The notes under the pieces were generated by a model. That model had not been told where the DNA came from and ran no database searches. It saw nothing but the letters and a program-made list of their open reading frames with translations. From M55B129 sp964506505 (GTDB lineage Bacteria; Bacillota; Dethiobacteria; DTU022): a stretch of DNA of 64,000 nucleotides. Positions 8,379 through 18,027 of the stretch are shown in pieces. The stretch is from NCBI GenBank assembly GCA_964506505.1, contig CAZDKY010000003.1, positions 59,489 to 123,488 of the forward strand, written 5' to 3'. The first letter of the stretch is position 1; each line of letters starts with the position of its first letter. Position numbers and translations under genes: made by a program.

Positions 8379-9605
8379 TCAGACAGTGAATTCTTCTCTT
8401 TCCAGAGGCATGCTCATGCAGCGCGGGCCTCCTCTGCCACGCACCAGTTCCGAACCGTCAATCTCAATGACATCAACTCCATGCCGGCGCAATGTATCAT
8501 TGGTCGCTTCATTGCGATCATAACCGATCACCAGGCCTGGCCTGACGGCCAGGGTATTGGTGCTGTCCCCCCACTGCTCCCTGGCAGCTGTTATTTCATC
8601 GTCCGCCCCGGAATAGATAATTTCGACATTCTTCAAATTGAGAGCTTTTCGCAGCGCACCCTGCAGGCTGTAACCATTACTAACTTCCACCCGGTTTTCG
8701 GATCCCTTTTCCATCCAGTAAACATTAATGTTATCTCGCACCCCTGGATACATAAGAAATTTATCTGCATCAACCATCGTTAAAACGGTATCAAGATGCA
8801 TATAGGCTCGGCGGGTCGGAACCTGGACCACGATGATCTGTTTAATCAGTTCCTTCTCCACCAGGTACTTGTGGGCCACCCATTCAATGGCTTCTTCCGT
8901 AGTTCTCTCGCTGAGGCCGATCATCAGGGTATCACGATTTAAGACAAAAACATCTCCGCCCTCAATACCATATGGAATTTCTTCATGAAAAGCAAGCTCA
9001 ACATCTTTAAACAGTGGATGATATTTCTGGATTATACGCAAAAAAATTGTTTCCAATCTGCGGGCCAGCAGGAACATACTGCTCACCTGCAACTTATTTC
9101 CAATTACCGAACCGTGATCCCGAGTAAAATACATGTTGGGAAGAGGAGCCAGGTAAAAAGGATAACTATCTGCAGTGAGGTCACTCAAGGTGCGATATTT
9201 CTTTAAATGCTGAACTTCGTGCTTGGAAAGTCCTGCGATGATTGTCGAAACAAGCTGCTCCGGTTCCTGTTCATAAAGGTAATTATAGATAGCATCGAGC
9301 ACCTCAGGCTCGATCAAGGGGCTTGCTTTCAGATGCCTCTTGATAAGTTCACTTTTCACCTCCGGATCCTGCACAACATCAGCCAACATGTGATCCATGT
9401 AATAAACTTCGATGCCATTATCCTTCAGAGTCTCAGCAAAACCGTCGTGTTCAATCTGCGCTTTCGCCAGCCACGGTATTTCATCAAAAAGCAGATCTTC
9501 CAGGTAACGAGGAGTCAGGTTTTTCAACTCCAGGCCAGGTCTGTGCAGCAATACTTTTTTCAATTGCCCCACTTCGGACCAAATCTGAATTGGCTCTTTC
9601 ACCAT
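8379..9605 (-). CDS. arcA: Arginine deiminase
   Basis: Converts arginine to citrulline and ammonia, first step of the arginine deiminase pathway (ATP generation and acid tolerance). The 408-residue length is normal. Seen: FTRDHGSVIG, the EGGDVFVL catalytic region, a catalytic His in RAYMHLDTV, and the nucleophile Cys396 in GGPRCMSMP. The start is ATG at 9605 after GAGGGAGGG. arcB (ornithine carbamoyltransferase), arcC (carbamate kinase) and arcD (antiporter) are not neighbours, so the pathway is completed elsewhere or not at all. Confidence 0.96.
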   Translation of the reverse strand: MVKEPIQIWSEVGQLKKVLLHRPGLELKNLTPRYLEDLLFDEIPWLAKAQIEHDGFAETLKDNGIEVYYMDHMLADVVQDPEVKSELIKRHLKASPLIEPEVLDAIYNYLYEQEPEQLVSTIIAGLSKHEVQHLKKYRTLSDLTADSYPFYLAPLPNMYFTRDHGSVIGNKLQVSSMFLLARRLETIFLRIIQKYHPLFKDVELAFHEEIPYGIEGGDVFVLNRDTLMIGLSERTTEEAIEWVAHKYLVEKELIKQIIVVQVPTRRAYMHLDTVLTMVDADKFLMYPGVRDNINVYWMEKGSENRVEVSNGYSLQGALRKALNLKNVEIIYSGADDEITAAREQWGDSTNTLAVRPGLVIGYDRNEATNDTLRRHGVDVIEIDGSELVRGRGGPRCMSMPLEREEFTV

Positions 9606-9841
9606 TGTCCCTCCCTCATATTAGTAGTATTTCCATATTCGCTAAAGTACTCTCGATTCCCTGTATTATGGAAGCCTGCTTTCAATTTCTTCAAATATTT
9701 TTGATAAAATGTAAAAATTGCTGTAATCGTGGCGCTTTGCCTGATTAATTAATTCTGCTATTGCAATGAGTTTCAAAGTATGGTAATGTTTATTCAAGTG
9801 TTAAAAAGATGTGAATAACGCAAACTGTCTTTTAGCCCTTG

Positions 9842-9903
9842 CTTAGAAAGAGATAAAGGGACGGAGGTTTGACGGAAATTCCTCTTTTTGATCTATTTCT
9901 AAG
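9842..9903 (+). promoter_or_regulatory. Structured 5' leader of the cold-shock gene
   Basis: An 8-bp perfect inverted repeat (CTTAGAAA at 9842-9849, TTTCTAAG at 9896-9903) closes a roughly 46-base loop ending just before the ribosome-binding site. Inside it, AAAGAG and CTCTTT could form a competing pairing. The layout would suit a temperature-responsive leader, though none is proven. The rest of 9606-9920 is AT-rich with no gene. Confidence 0.35.
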
Positions 9904-9920
9904 TGAAGGAGACTTAAAAC

Positions 9921-10118
9921 ATGCAGGGGAAAGTAAAATGGTTTAACCCGGACAAAGGCTACGGTTTCATTGAAACTGAAGAAGGTAATGATGTCTTTGT
10001 TCATTTCTCGGCCATTCAGAGTGAAGGATTTAAAACCCTCGATGAAGGCCAGTCGGTTGAGTTTGACGTGGTTGAAGGCGAACGCGGCAAACAGGCAGCC
10101 AATGTTGTTGCCATCTAA
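9921..10118 (+). CDS. Cold-shock protein, CspA family
   Basis: A 65-residue single-domain OB-fold nucleic-acid chaperone that melts RNA secondary structure. It contains both RNA-binding motifs, KGYGFIE (RNP1) and VFVHFSAI (RNP2), and the usual N-terminal [13 protein letters not shown]. Ribosome-binding site GAAGGAGA nine bases upstream of ATG. Followed by a strong terminator, so it is monocistronic. Confidence 0.96.
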   Translation: MQGKVKWFNPDKGYGFIETEEGNDVFVHFSAIQSEGFKTLDEGQSVEFDVVEGERGKQAANVVAI

Positions 10119-10144
10119 ATAGGAAAACCGAAAAAGCATTGCCA

Positions 10145-10183
10145 CAGAAGCATTCCCGGTAAAAGGGAATGTTTCTGTTTTTT
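10145..10183 (+). terminator. Rho-independent terminator of the cold-shock gene
   Basis: A 13-bp stem with one G-T pair (10145-10157 with 10165-10177), followed by six T residues. Confidence 0.88.
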
Positions 10184-10297
10184 ATGCCAGTATTTATATT
10201 TAAATACGAAACAGGGAATGCCCGGATAAAAACATGGTGATGAAATTCTATAAAAATCACAGTCAGTTAAACATTTTGATAATTATTGCATAAATGC

Positions 10298-10325
10298 TTG
10301 ACATTCATTTACTCCAACATATAAA
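10298..10325 (+). promoter_or_regulatory. Promoter of the BCCT transporter gene
   Basis: TTGACA (10298-10303) and TATAAA (10320-10325) separated by 16 bases, 45 bases ahead of the start codon. Confidence 0.6.
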
Positions 10326-10369
10326 ATACTGCTCACGACATGATCATATTGTACAGAAAGGAAAATATT

Positions 10370-11881
10370 ATGGCCAGATCCAAGTCTAAACAAAATCTCC
10401 CTGCCCCGGTAGAAAAAACGGTGCTTTACATTTCTTTGTTGCTGACTTTTCTTTTCGTGATCTGGGGAGCCGTTTTTCCGGAAAACCTTGATATCGTAGC
10501 CGGAAATGCTCTGAACTTTTTAACCGTCAATTTCGGCTGGCTTTACCTGATCGCCGTATTCTTCGTACTTCTCTTTGTCATCGGCATTGCAGTCTCACCC
10601 TTTGGTAAAATTAAACTCGGCGGTGATGATGAAAAGCCGGAATTCAGCACTCCGGCCTGGTTCGCCATGCTTTTTACCACTGGCATGGGTATCGGCCTCG
10701 TCTTCTGGAGCATTGCCGAACCAATTACACATTACATAAACCCTCCTTACGGAGAAGCAGGGACGGCCGCTTCCGCCGAACTGGCGATGCGCTATACTTT
10801 CTTTCACTGGGGTCTGCATCCCTGGGCTGTGTTCGCCCTTGTCGGTCTGGCCCTGGCCTATTTTCAGTTCCGCAAAGGTATGCCTGCCCTGATCAGCTCC
10901 ATTTTTCAGCCCATCCTCGGCGAACGGGTACACGGACCGATCGGCAAGGCCATCGATATACTGGCCGTTTTCGCTACAGTCTTCGGGCTGGGCACTTCTC
11001 TCGGTCTCGGCACTATGCAGATTAACACCGGACTGAATATGTTATACGGCATTCCGGAGAACAATGCCATCAACATTTTGATTATTGCCGTCATTACCGG
11101 TGTGTTTACCCTGGCTGCCGTTCTGGGTATTGAAAAAGGAATCAAATTCATCGCCAACAATACCGTTCGTCTGGCCTTGCTGATTATGTTTTTTTTACTG
11201 CTCTTCGGACCGACACGGTCTATTTTCAACCTGCTGACCAGTACCATCGGTGATTACCTGCAAAATTTAATTTATATGAGCCTATGGACAGATCCGATTA
11301 ACGAAGAAGGTTGGATAAACGGCTGGACCGTCTTTTACTGGGCCTGGTGGATTGCCTGGGGGCCCTTTGTCGGTCAGTTTATCGCCCGTATTTCCCGCGG
11401 TCGAACCATCCGGGAGTTCATTATCGGATCGCTGGTCGCCCCAACTGCTTTCAGCTTCATCTGGCTGGCCATTTTCGGTGGTACTGCCCTTAACCTTGAT
11501 ATCCTGGGCAATGCCGTTATCAGCTCGGCAGTCTCAGAAAATATTGCCAGCGCCCTCTTTGTCACGCTGGGCAATTTTCCGCTGAGCTCAATCACCTCAC
11601 TTCTGGCCATCATTCTGATTGCCGCTTTCTTTATCACCTCGGCCGATTCAGGAACCTTTGTAGTAGCCATGCTTACCTCCGGCGGAAACCAGGAACCAGA
11701 TCGTAAATTAAAAGCAACATGGGGCATTCTGCTGGGAGGTGTAGCCGCTGTTCTTCTCGTTGCCGGCGGACTCGGAGCTCTGCAGACTGCTTCCATTGCC
11801 TCGGCTTTTCCTTTCATGCTCATTATGCTGGTAATGTGTTACTCGCTGATGAAAAGTTTTGCCGGTGATAGAATAAAATAA
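10370..11881 (+). CDS. BCCT-family betaine/choline/carnitine transporter
   Basis: A 503-residue transporter with about twelve membrane segments that imports trimethylammonium compounds such as glycine betaine, usually driven by sodium. Seen: GMGIGLVFWSIAEP (the glycine-rich segment found in sodium-coupled members) and WWIAWGPFVGQFIARISRGRTIREF, the BCCT signature carrying the substrate-binding tryptophans. The start is ATG at 10370, with AGAAAGGA upstream; an earlier in-frame ATG at 10340 lacks this spacing. The C-terminus stops soon after the last helix, so there is no long osmosensing tail as in BetP. Substrate is unresolved; osmoprotectant uptake is the usual role. Confidence 0.94.
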   Translation: MARSKSKQNLPAPVEKTVLYISLLLTFLFVIWGAVFPENLDIVAGNALNFLTVNFGWLYLIAVFFVLLFVIGIAVSPFGKIKLGGDDEKPEFSTPAWFAMLFTTGMGIGLVFWSIAEPITHYINPPYGEAGTAASAELAMRYTFFHWGLHPWAVFALVGLALAYFQFRKGMPALISSIFQPILGERVHGPIGKAIDILAVFATVFGLGTSLGLGTMQINTGLNMLYGIPENNAINILIIAVITGVFTLAAVLGIEKGIKFIANNTVRLALLIMFFLLLFGPTRSIFNLLTSTIGDYLQNLIYMSLWTDPINEEGWINGWTVFYWAWWIAWGPFVGQFIARISRGRTIREFIIGSLVAPTAFSFIWLAIFGGTALNLDILGNAVISSAVSENIASALFVTLGNFPLSSITSLLAIILIAAFFITSADSGTFVVAMLTSGGNQEPDRKLKATWGILLGGVAAVLLVAGGLGALQTASIASAFPFMLIMLVMCYSLMKSFAGDRIK

Positions 11882-11901
11882 ATCGTATTCAGGCACATTT
11901 T

Positions 11902-11930
11902 AAAGCGGGGCAGGATATCCTGTCCGCTTT
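11902..11930 (+). terminator. Hairpin after the BCCT transporter
   Basis: AAAGCGG pairs with CCGCTTT, and an inner CAGGA pairs with TCCTG, with a small bulge. Only a weak T-run follows, so termination strength is uncertain. Confidence 0.5.
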
Positions 11931-12437
11931 TCATATAAAAAGAATCTTATCGCGCATATGCCGACATTGATTATTATTACTGCCTGAATAATACAAAAAT
12001 ATAACAAAATAGGTTTACTTTAAAATCCAAACAATCTATAATATACGTGACAAAATATTTTCATCCTTTACAGGTGGCCGGACAGAATATGCTGCGAACC
12101 AAGTTCTCCCTTGCTGCAGAACCGGCACAAACCCCAGGGGAGTAGAAAATATTTTTTTACTAATCGATAACAAAATCGCCGACCAGGGGCATAAAACCGC
12201 AAACTGACTTTGCCGACGGTCAACCAAAAGATGATGCCGGATATGGCAAAGCATTAGCCTGATTTTAAAACAATCCGGTGATACATTATAAATATAAACC
12301 GACCTGAAAGTAGATAACGGTTTAATCAATCCAGACCAAAGGAAGGTTATCAAAGGTTATGGATAAACTGCTGACCGGACACTACTGTTCCACTTTTTAC
12401 CTGGAAATCACTCCTGGCAAAAAGGAGACATAAATTG
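11931..12437 (+). promoter_or_regulatory. Long leader region before the HD-GYP gene
   Basis: About 500 bases without an assignable gene. It contains a 7-bp stem, CTTTGCC (12208-12214) with GGCAAAG (12245-12251), enclosing another GC-rich stretch, and an upstream AT-rich segment that may hold a promoter. I compared it by eye with cyclic-di-GMP (GEMM) riboswitches and could not make the conserved core fit. A 24-codon reading frame (12359-12433) ends four bases before the HD-GYP start. Confidence 0.3.
12359..12433 (+). CDS. Possible 24-residue leader peptide
   Basis: ATG at 12359 to TAA at 12431. The stop lies between the AAAGGAG ribosome-binding site and the ATG of the downstream gene, as in translationally coupled leaders. 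AAAGGAAGG sits about 12 bases upstream of the ATG, which is a little far. The peptide is not recognisable. Confidence 0.2.
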   Translation: MDKLLTGHYCSTFYLEITPGKKET

Positions 12438-15197
12438 ATGAAGCTGCTCTATGTTGAAGATAATGAAGCTGATGTTGAACTGCTAAAAAGAGCACTGGAC
12501 AGATCTCCCCGGAAGTTCGACATCGAAGTGGCCGCCAACCTGGCGGAAGCGAGAACCTGTTTGCAGGAAACACAATACGAACTGGCCCTGATTGACCTCC
12601 GCCTTCCCGACGGCAGCGGCATCGAGCTGCTGGCGGAAATCCGGCAAAATGATCTGCCGCTGGCCACAGTTATTTTTACCGGTCAGGGAGATGAAGAATC
12701 GGCCATTGCCGCGCTGAAAGCCGGCGCCAATGATTATATGATAAAAAACGACTACTATTTCAGGCAGGCCGCCAGGGTGCTGGAAAATGCCCTGGACAGA
12801 TTTCAATTATTTGCGAAAAGTGGTTTTTCTTCGATAACAGTCCTGTACATCGTATCTGATGCCGCCGATGTCGACCTTACCCGCAGGCACCTGGCACGTT
12901 ATGCTCCGCACATCCGCATGCAAGTTGAGCAATCGTCCGATAAAATCTTCGACCTCATTTCGACAGGAAATATTGAAAAGTTATGCGATATCTGCTTGAT
13001 TGATTACCGCCTGCCCGGTTTAAGTGCCCTGGAACTGCTGAAAGCTCTTCAGCAGAACAGAGATATTACGGTCCCGGCAGTTTTGGTTACCGACCAGGGT
13101 GATGAGGAAACCGCCCTGCAGGCCCTGCGGCTGGGAGCTTCTGATTACCTGGTCAAGCAGCCGGGCTATCTTTTTCAGCTGCCGGCGGCTCTTGAAAATG
13201 CTTATAATCAGGCCTGCCTTGCCCGTGAACATGCCAGGCTTTTGAAAAGTGAAGAGAGGTTCCGGGTCGCGATCAGGAATTCCCAGATCACCGTGGCCCA
13301 TGTCGACCGCGATCTGCGCTACACCTGGATCCATAGTCCCCACCCTGATTTTGATCCATCTGCCGTTATTGGCAAAAGGGATGATGATCTGTCAGATAAC
13401 GCGGGAACCAGAAAACTGATGGCCTTAAAAAAGAAAGCCATTGAAACCGGAGCAGCACAGAGAGAAGAAATATCCTTTCCGGTATCAGATGGAATTCATA
13501 TCTATGACATTTCCGCCGAACCGTTAAAAGACAAACAGGGTGGCATAATCGGAGCGACCACGTCGGCAATTGACATTACCGAACGTGTTGAAATGGAACA
13601 CGTTCTTAAAAGGCGCCTGGGCGAACTGGAAGCGCTGTACAGCGTCTCCTCCTCCCTGCGATCAGCAGAAACAGTTGAAGAAATGCTTTCCATGCTCCTT
13701 GATGAAACACTGAAGGCTTTTGAAACCAATGTCGGAGCAATCCTACTCTATGATGATGACAGAAAATTACTGCGTCATCTCGTCACCCGGGGGTGGTTCC
13801 GGGAGCTGCAGGATATCAGCTTGAAACAGGGTGAAGGAATCACCGGTATGGTTTTTAATACCGGGGAACCTTATGTATCCGAAGAATTCTCTACCGATCA
13901 AAATTTCAAGTACCCAGATCGCGTCCCTGAAGGATGGGGAGGAGCTTCCATTCCCATAAACGTCGACCGACAGATAATCGGCACTCTTACCCTGGCCGTG
14001 CCGCTGCCGCGAAAAATTACTCCTGATAATCTGAAGCTTCTTTTGTCCCTGGGAGATATGGCCGGAACTGCCGTTCACCGGATCACCCTGCATGAAGAAG
14101 CGGTAAAAAGACTGCAGAAAATGCAGGCAACAAGGGCAATCGATGCCAGCATTATCGCCAGCCAGGATATGAGTTTAACTTTAGATATTCTCCTTGAGCA
14201 CCTTGTCAGCCAGCTTTCAATAGACGCAGCTGGTGTATTCCTGCTCAATCAAGATCTGAAGGTTCTCGAATTTGCCGCGGGTAAAGGATTCCGCAGCAAA
14301 TCGCTTGAAAAATTTTCCCTGGACCTGCAGGAGTCGATGGCCGGAAGGGCGGTACGCAAACGGCAGACTATCCATGTCTATGATATCAATGACCTGCCTA
14401 ATAAAGAGGGCCTTTTCCAGTGGCTGAAAGGAGACCAGTTTTCCGGTTACATCTGTATTCCATTGTCGGTCAAGGGGGAGGTAAAAGGGGTTTTGGAAAT
14501 CTTTGGAAAACGGCCTTTCCGGAAGGAATCCGACTGGCTCGATTTCCTGGAAAGCCTGGCCCTGCAGGCAGCCATCACTATCAACAACAACCAGCTTTTT
14601 GAAGATATCCAGAGGGCTAATCTGGAACTGACCCTTGCTTACGACGCCACCCTTGAGGGATGGTCCAGAGCTCTGGAATTGCGTGATCACGAAACGGACA
14701 ATCACAGCAGAAGGGTAACTGATATGACCATGAAAATTGCAGAAGCTGCCGGTGTTTCCGCCTCTGAAAGAGTACACATCCGCCGCGGAGCGCTGCTCCA
14801 CGACATCGGCAAAGTGGGCGTTCCCGATTCCATTCTTCATAAACCGGACAAACTTAACGCCGAAGAATGGGCCATGATGAAAAAACATCCCGTCTTTGCC
14901 TACCAGCTTCTATCACCGATCGAATATCTGAGGCCCGCTCTCGATATTCCTTACTGCCACCATGAAAAATGGGACGGCAGCGGTTACCCACGGGGTCTCA
15001 GGGATTCGGAGATTCCCCTGGCAGCCAGGATTTTTGCCGTGGCCGATGTATTCGATGCCCTGACCAGCGAGCGCCCCTATCGGCCGGCCTGGGACAGAAA
15101 GGAAGCCCTGAAATGTATCCGCGAGGAAAGCGGTAAGCATTTCGACCCCAGGATAGTTGAAATATTCTTCAGCCTGGTTGAGAAAGGAGAAGTCTAA
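12438..15197 (+). CDS. REC-REC-PAS-GAF-GAF-HD-GYP signalling protein
   Basis: A cytoplasmic 919-residue protein, probably a cyclic-di-GMP phosphodiesterase with several inputs. Domains in order: receiver 1 (about 1-125, phospho-acceptor Asp53 in LIDLRLPDG), receiver 2 (about 132-260, Asp189 in LIDYRLPG, with the usual N-terminal acidic pair only partly kept), PAS (about 275-385), GAF 1 (about 395-545), GAF 2 (about 560-720) and a C-terminal HD-GYP. The last carries HDIGKVGVPD and HHEKWDGSGYP, so the catalytic metal ligands are intact. No transmembrane segment. ATG at 12438 is nine bases after AAAGGAGA; TTG at 12435 is an alternative. No cognate histidine kinase lies next to it. Confidence 0.93.
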   Translation: MKLLYVEDNEADVELLKRALDRSPRKFDIEVAANLAEARTCLQETQYELALIDLRLPDGSGIELLAEIRQNDLPLATVIFTGQGDEESAIAALKAGANDYMIKNDYYFRQAARVLENALDRFQLFAKSGFSSITVLYIVSDAADVDLTRRHLARYAPHIRMQVEQSSDKIFDLISTGNIEKLCDICLIDYRLPGLSALELLKALQQNRDITVPAVLVTDQGDEETALQALRLGASDYLVKQPGYLFQLPAALENAYNQACLAREHARLLKSEERFRVAIRNSQITVAHVDRDLRYTWIHSPHPDFDPSAVIGKRDDDLSDNAGTRKLMALKKKAIETGAAQREEISFPVSDGIHIYDISAEPLKDKQGGIIGATTSAIDITERVEMEHVLKRRLGELEALYSVSSSLRSAETVEEMLSMLLDETLKAFETNVGAILLYDDDRKLLRHLVTRGWFRELQDISLKQGEGITGMVFNTGEPYVSEEFSTDQNFKYPDRVPEGWGGASIPINVDRQIIGTLTLAVPLPRKITPDNLKLLLSLGDMAGTAVHRITLHEEAVKRLQKMQATRAIDASIIASQDMSLTLDILLEHLVSQLSIDAAGVFLLNQDLKVLEFAAGKGFRSKSLEKFSLDLQESMAGRAVRKRQTIHVYDINDLPNKEGLFQWLKGDQFSGYICIPLSVKGEVKGVLEIFGKRPFRKESDWLDFLESLALQAAITINNNQLFEDIQRANLELTLAYDATLEGWSRALELRDHETDNHSRRVTDMTMKIAEAAGVSASERVHIRRGALLHDIGKVGVPDSILHKPDKLNAEEWAMMKKHPVFAYQLLSPIEYLRPALDIPYCHHEKWDGSGYPRGLRDSEIPLAARIFAVADVFDALTSERPYRPAWDRKEALKCIREESGKHFDPRIVEIFFSLVEKGEV

Positions 15198-15456
15198 ATA
15201 AAACCCCTTCCAGCCACTGCCGGTGCCAGGGTATTCACAGACGCGGTGCAATTTTTGATCAGAAACTCGCAACAGGTATCCCATGGATACAAGAACAGGA
15301 TTAATATATTGACAAAGTCAGCTTCCGGTAAAAATAGCCCGGATTTTTTCACTGAAGCAGCAGGTGTGAAAAAGATTACCGGGTTTATACCAGCAAAACC
15401 GCTTTCCCGATATCGTCGAAAAAATATCATAACCTGGAAATGAGGAGCAGATTAAT

Positions 15457-16320
15457 ATGAAACATGAAGAAACTTCCTGGTTGACTGAAGACGGTGTTAA
15501 TCTTCTGGCCCGGACGTGGGAACCTGAAGAGCAGGTGAAAGGTGTAGTCTGTCTTGTCCACGGCCTGGGCGAACATTCCGGCCGTTACGGTCACTGGGCT
15601 AATCTGCTGGCCGGGGCAGGTTATGTGACTTTGTCTTTCGATCTCCGCGGCCACGGCCTTTCCGATGGGCGGCGCGGCGATACTCCTTCCTTTGACCGTT
15701 ATGCCGACGACACCACAATCATGATTGAAAAGGCAAGAAACCGTTACCCCGGAAAACCGATCTTTATCTACGGACACAGCCTTGGAGGACTACTTGTCCT
15801 TTATTACCTGGTACAGCGCCACCCGCAGCTGAAAGGAGCGGTGGTAACCAGCCCTGGTTTGAGAACCATGGTCAATGAACAAAAGGGGAAAGTCCTGGCT
15901 GCTCAAATCCTGGGCTCACTTATTCCCCGGGTAAGTATTGCCAACGGTCTTGATCTGAATGGACTTTCCCGGGATAAAAATATAGTTGAAGCATACAAGC
16001 AGGATTCATTCGTTCATGATCGGATTTCCCTGCACGCCGGCAAGGAAATGTTAAAAGCGATATCCTGCGTTTTCGAAAAGGCCTCTTCCATCGATCTGCC
16101 TTTATTAATCATGCACGGAACCGCTGATCGTATTACTTACGCGGCAGGCTCAAAAGAACTGGCGGCTCTTCTTCCCGGTCGGTGCACCCTGAAATTATGG
16201 GACGGTTACTTTCATGAATTGCATAATGAACCGGATAAAGAACAGGTCTTTACATTCCTCCAGGAATGGCTGGAAGATAGGCTTAAGGAGAATTCAGAAT
16301 CTCCGGGTGGGAATAACTAG
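15457..16320 (+). CDS. Alpha/beta hydrolase, monoacylglycerol lipase-like
   Basis: A 287-residue serine hydrolase of the lysophospholipase / monoglyceride lipase group. Seen: LVHGLGEHSGRYGH (oxyanion region), the elbow GHSLGG with the nucleophile Ser, the acid in MHGTADRIT and the catalytic His in YFHELHNEP. No signal peptide or membrane segment, so it is cytoplasmic. Ribosome-binding site GAGGAG before ATG. The 259-base interval upstream (15198-15456) holds a possible TTGACA but no clear -10. Convergent with phoU. Natural substrate not determinable. Confidence 0.9.
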   Translation: MKHEETSWLTEDGVNLLARTWEPEEQVKGVVCLVHGLGEHSGRYGHWANLLAGAGYVTLSFDLRGHGLSDGRRGDTPSFDRYADDTTIMIEKARNRYPGKPIFIYGHSLGGLLVLYYLVQRHPQLKGAVVTSPGLRTMVNEQKGKVLAAQILGSLIPRVSIANGLDLNGLSRDKNIVEAYKQDSFVHDRISLHAGKEMLKAISCVFEKASSIDLPLLIMHGTADRITYAAGSKELAALLPGRCTLKLWDGYFHELHNEPDKEQVFTFLQEWLEDRLKENSESPGGNN

Positions 16321-16360
16321 TTTTTAAGCACTCGTTTTAAGGTTCTGCAGCAAGTTATCA

Positions 16361-17038
16361 TTAATCATTAAGGTTTTTCTTCTCACCCGTAACCAGAAAG
16401 ATTACCTCCTCGGCAATATTCGTGGCATGATCAGAAATACGTTCGAGCCAGCGTCCAACGAAAAGAAGCTGGGCAGCCTGGGTTATCGTTTTCGGATTCT
16501 CCATCATGATCGTCAGCAATTCTCGAAAGATTTGACCAAAAAGGTGATCAATTTCGTCATCGTCAGTTCCCACAGTCAAAGCCAGCTCTACATCTTCGCG
16601 CACATAAGCATCAAGGGACTGCTTAACCATTTTCTGACTTAAGAAAGCCATCCGGGGAATGTCCACAAGGGGTTTAATAAAGGGCTGCTGGCCGATCCGT
16701 ATGGTAATTTTTGCAATGCTGGTCGCGTAGTCAGCCATTCTTTCGAGATCATTGATCATCTTAAAAAGAGTAGCTACCCGACGCAGATCCCTGGCCATAG
16801 GCTGCTGGGTGGCGATTACTTCCAGGCACTTCTCTTCAATCTCCTGCTCCAGGTCGTCAATGCAATCATCACCCTCGATAACTGCCCGGGCCAGGTTCGG
16901 ATCCTGTTTTTTTAAAGATTCGATAGCGTGGGCAATCGCCTCTTCGACCAGGCTGCCCATGTACTGCAATTTCTCCTGGAGACCATTCATCTTCTCCTCG
17001 AATACCACTTTCCGTTCAGTAAATTCCGATTTATCCAT
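16361..17038 (-). CDS. phoU: Phosphate signalling regulator PhoU
   Basis: A cytoplasmic helical protein that links the PstSCAB transporter to the PhoR kinase, keeping PhoR inactive when phosphate is plentiful. Two PhoU repeats are visible, each with the metal-binding E/D-x3-D pattern (DDCIDDLEQEIEE and NDLERMADYATSIA in the first, DDEIDHLFGQ and LERISDHATNIAEE in the second). The start is ATG at 17038, ten bases after GGGGAG. It is the last gene of the pst operon, 26 bases after pstB. Confidence 0.95.
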   Translation of the reverse strand: MDKSEFTERKVVFEEKMNGLQEKLQYMGSLVEEAIAHAIESLKKQDPNLARAVIEGDDCIDDLEQEIEEKCLEVIATQQPMARDLRRVATLFKMINDLERMADYATSIAKITIRIGQQPFIKPLVDIPRMAFLSQKMVKQSLDAYVREDVELALTVGTDDDEIDHLFGQIFRELLTIMMENPKTITQAAQLLFVGRWLERISDHATNIAEEVIFLVTGEKKNLND

Positions 17039-17064
17039 GTGCTGCAATCTCCCCTTCTGCCGGC

Positions 17065-17916
17065 TTATCCGAACCGGCCGGTGATATAATCTTCAGTGCG
17101 CTGATCCCGGGGTTTGGTAAAAATACGGCTGGTTTCACCCCATTCAATTAGTTCTCCCTGGAGGAAAAAACCGGTGTAATCTGAAATTCTGGCGGCCTGC
17201 TGCATGTTGTGGGTAACAATAATGATGGTATAGTCACGGCAGAGCTCCCGGACCAGGTCTTCGATCCGCTGGGTAGCAATTGGGTCAACGGCCGAAGTGG
17301 GTTCATCCATCAGTAAAATTTTCGGCTGAACCGCGAGGACTCTGGCAATGCAGAGCCTCTGCTGCTGCCCCCCGGAAAGAGAGAGCGCCGGATCATAAAG
17401 ACGATCTTTGACTTCATCCCATAATGCCGCTCCCTGCAAGCTTTTTTCAACGATTTCACTTAACCTGTTTTTATTCTTTTCTCCGTGAATGCGGGGCCCG
17501 TAAGCAATGTTATCAAAAATGCTTTTCGGAAATGGATTAGGCTGCTGAAAAACCATCCCCACCCTTTTTCGCAGCTCGACAACATCGGTTGCAGGATCGT
17601 AAATATCCCTGCCCTGGATGCAAACCCTGCCTTCGAGATGTGTATCCGTAACGAGATCGTTCATTCTGTTCAGCACCCTCAAAAAAGTGGTTTTACCACA
17701 GCCCGACGGGCCGATTAATGCGGTTACCCCTTTTTCCTGTGCTTCAATATTAATATCAAAAAGAGCCTGCTTCCGGCCATAGAAAAATTGCAGGTTTTCT
17801 ACCTTAACCTCAAACTGATCCTTTCCTGTTAAAGCGCTTTCTTTACTACGATTATTGGTTAAAGGGGGATGAAGCTTATTTTCATTCTTTAGAGTGTTAA
17901 CAATTTGCATCATCAT
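17065..17916 (-). CDS. pstB: Phosphate ABC transporter ATPase PstB
   Basis: ATP-hydrolysing subunit of the high-affinity phosphate importer. Seen: Walker [11 protein letters not shown]-loop in [15 protein letters not shown], signature LSGGQQQRL, Walker [14 protein letters not shown] and the switch His in [10 protein letters not shown]. Length 283, about 30 residues longer than usual because of a polar N-terminal extension ([20 protein letters not shown]); no strong ribosome-binding site is seen before 17916, so a later start is possible. Lies between pstA and phoU in the pst operon. Confidence 0.96.
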   Translation of the reverse strand: MMMQIVNTLKNENKLHPPLTNNRSKESALTGKDQFEVKVENLQFFYGRKQALFDINIEAQEKGVTALIGPSGCGKTTFLRVLNRMNDLVTDTHLEGRVCIQGRDIYDPATDVVELRKRVGMVFQQPNPFPKSIFDNIAYGPRIHGEKNKNRLSEIVEKSLQGAALWDEVKDRLYDPALSLSGGQQQRLCIARVLAVQPKILLMDEPTSAVDPIATQRIEDLVRELCRDYTIIIVTHNMQQAARISDYTGFFLQGELIEWGETSRIFTKPRDQRTEDYITGRFG

Positions 17917-18027
17917 TCGGTTCTTAATAGCGAACCTGTCTCACACTCCTTCCTTATCGATAGATTAAATCTCCGGCCAGGTTTTTCCTCAGTATTCTTT
18001 CTATAAATACTCCGAAATTAAATTACA

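Noticed and set aside
12200..12300. Possible cyclic-di-GMP riboswitch before the HD-GYP gene
   Set aside because: GGCAAAGC followed by GCCT looks like part of the GEMM core, but the upstream half and tetraloop receptor are missing. Kept only as an unexplained leader.
12036..12353. 105-codon minus-strand frame
   Set aside because: No ribosome-binding site and atypical composition; it lies in the leader region of the HD-GYP gene.
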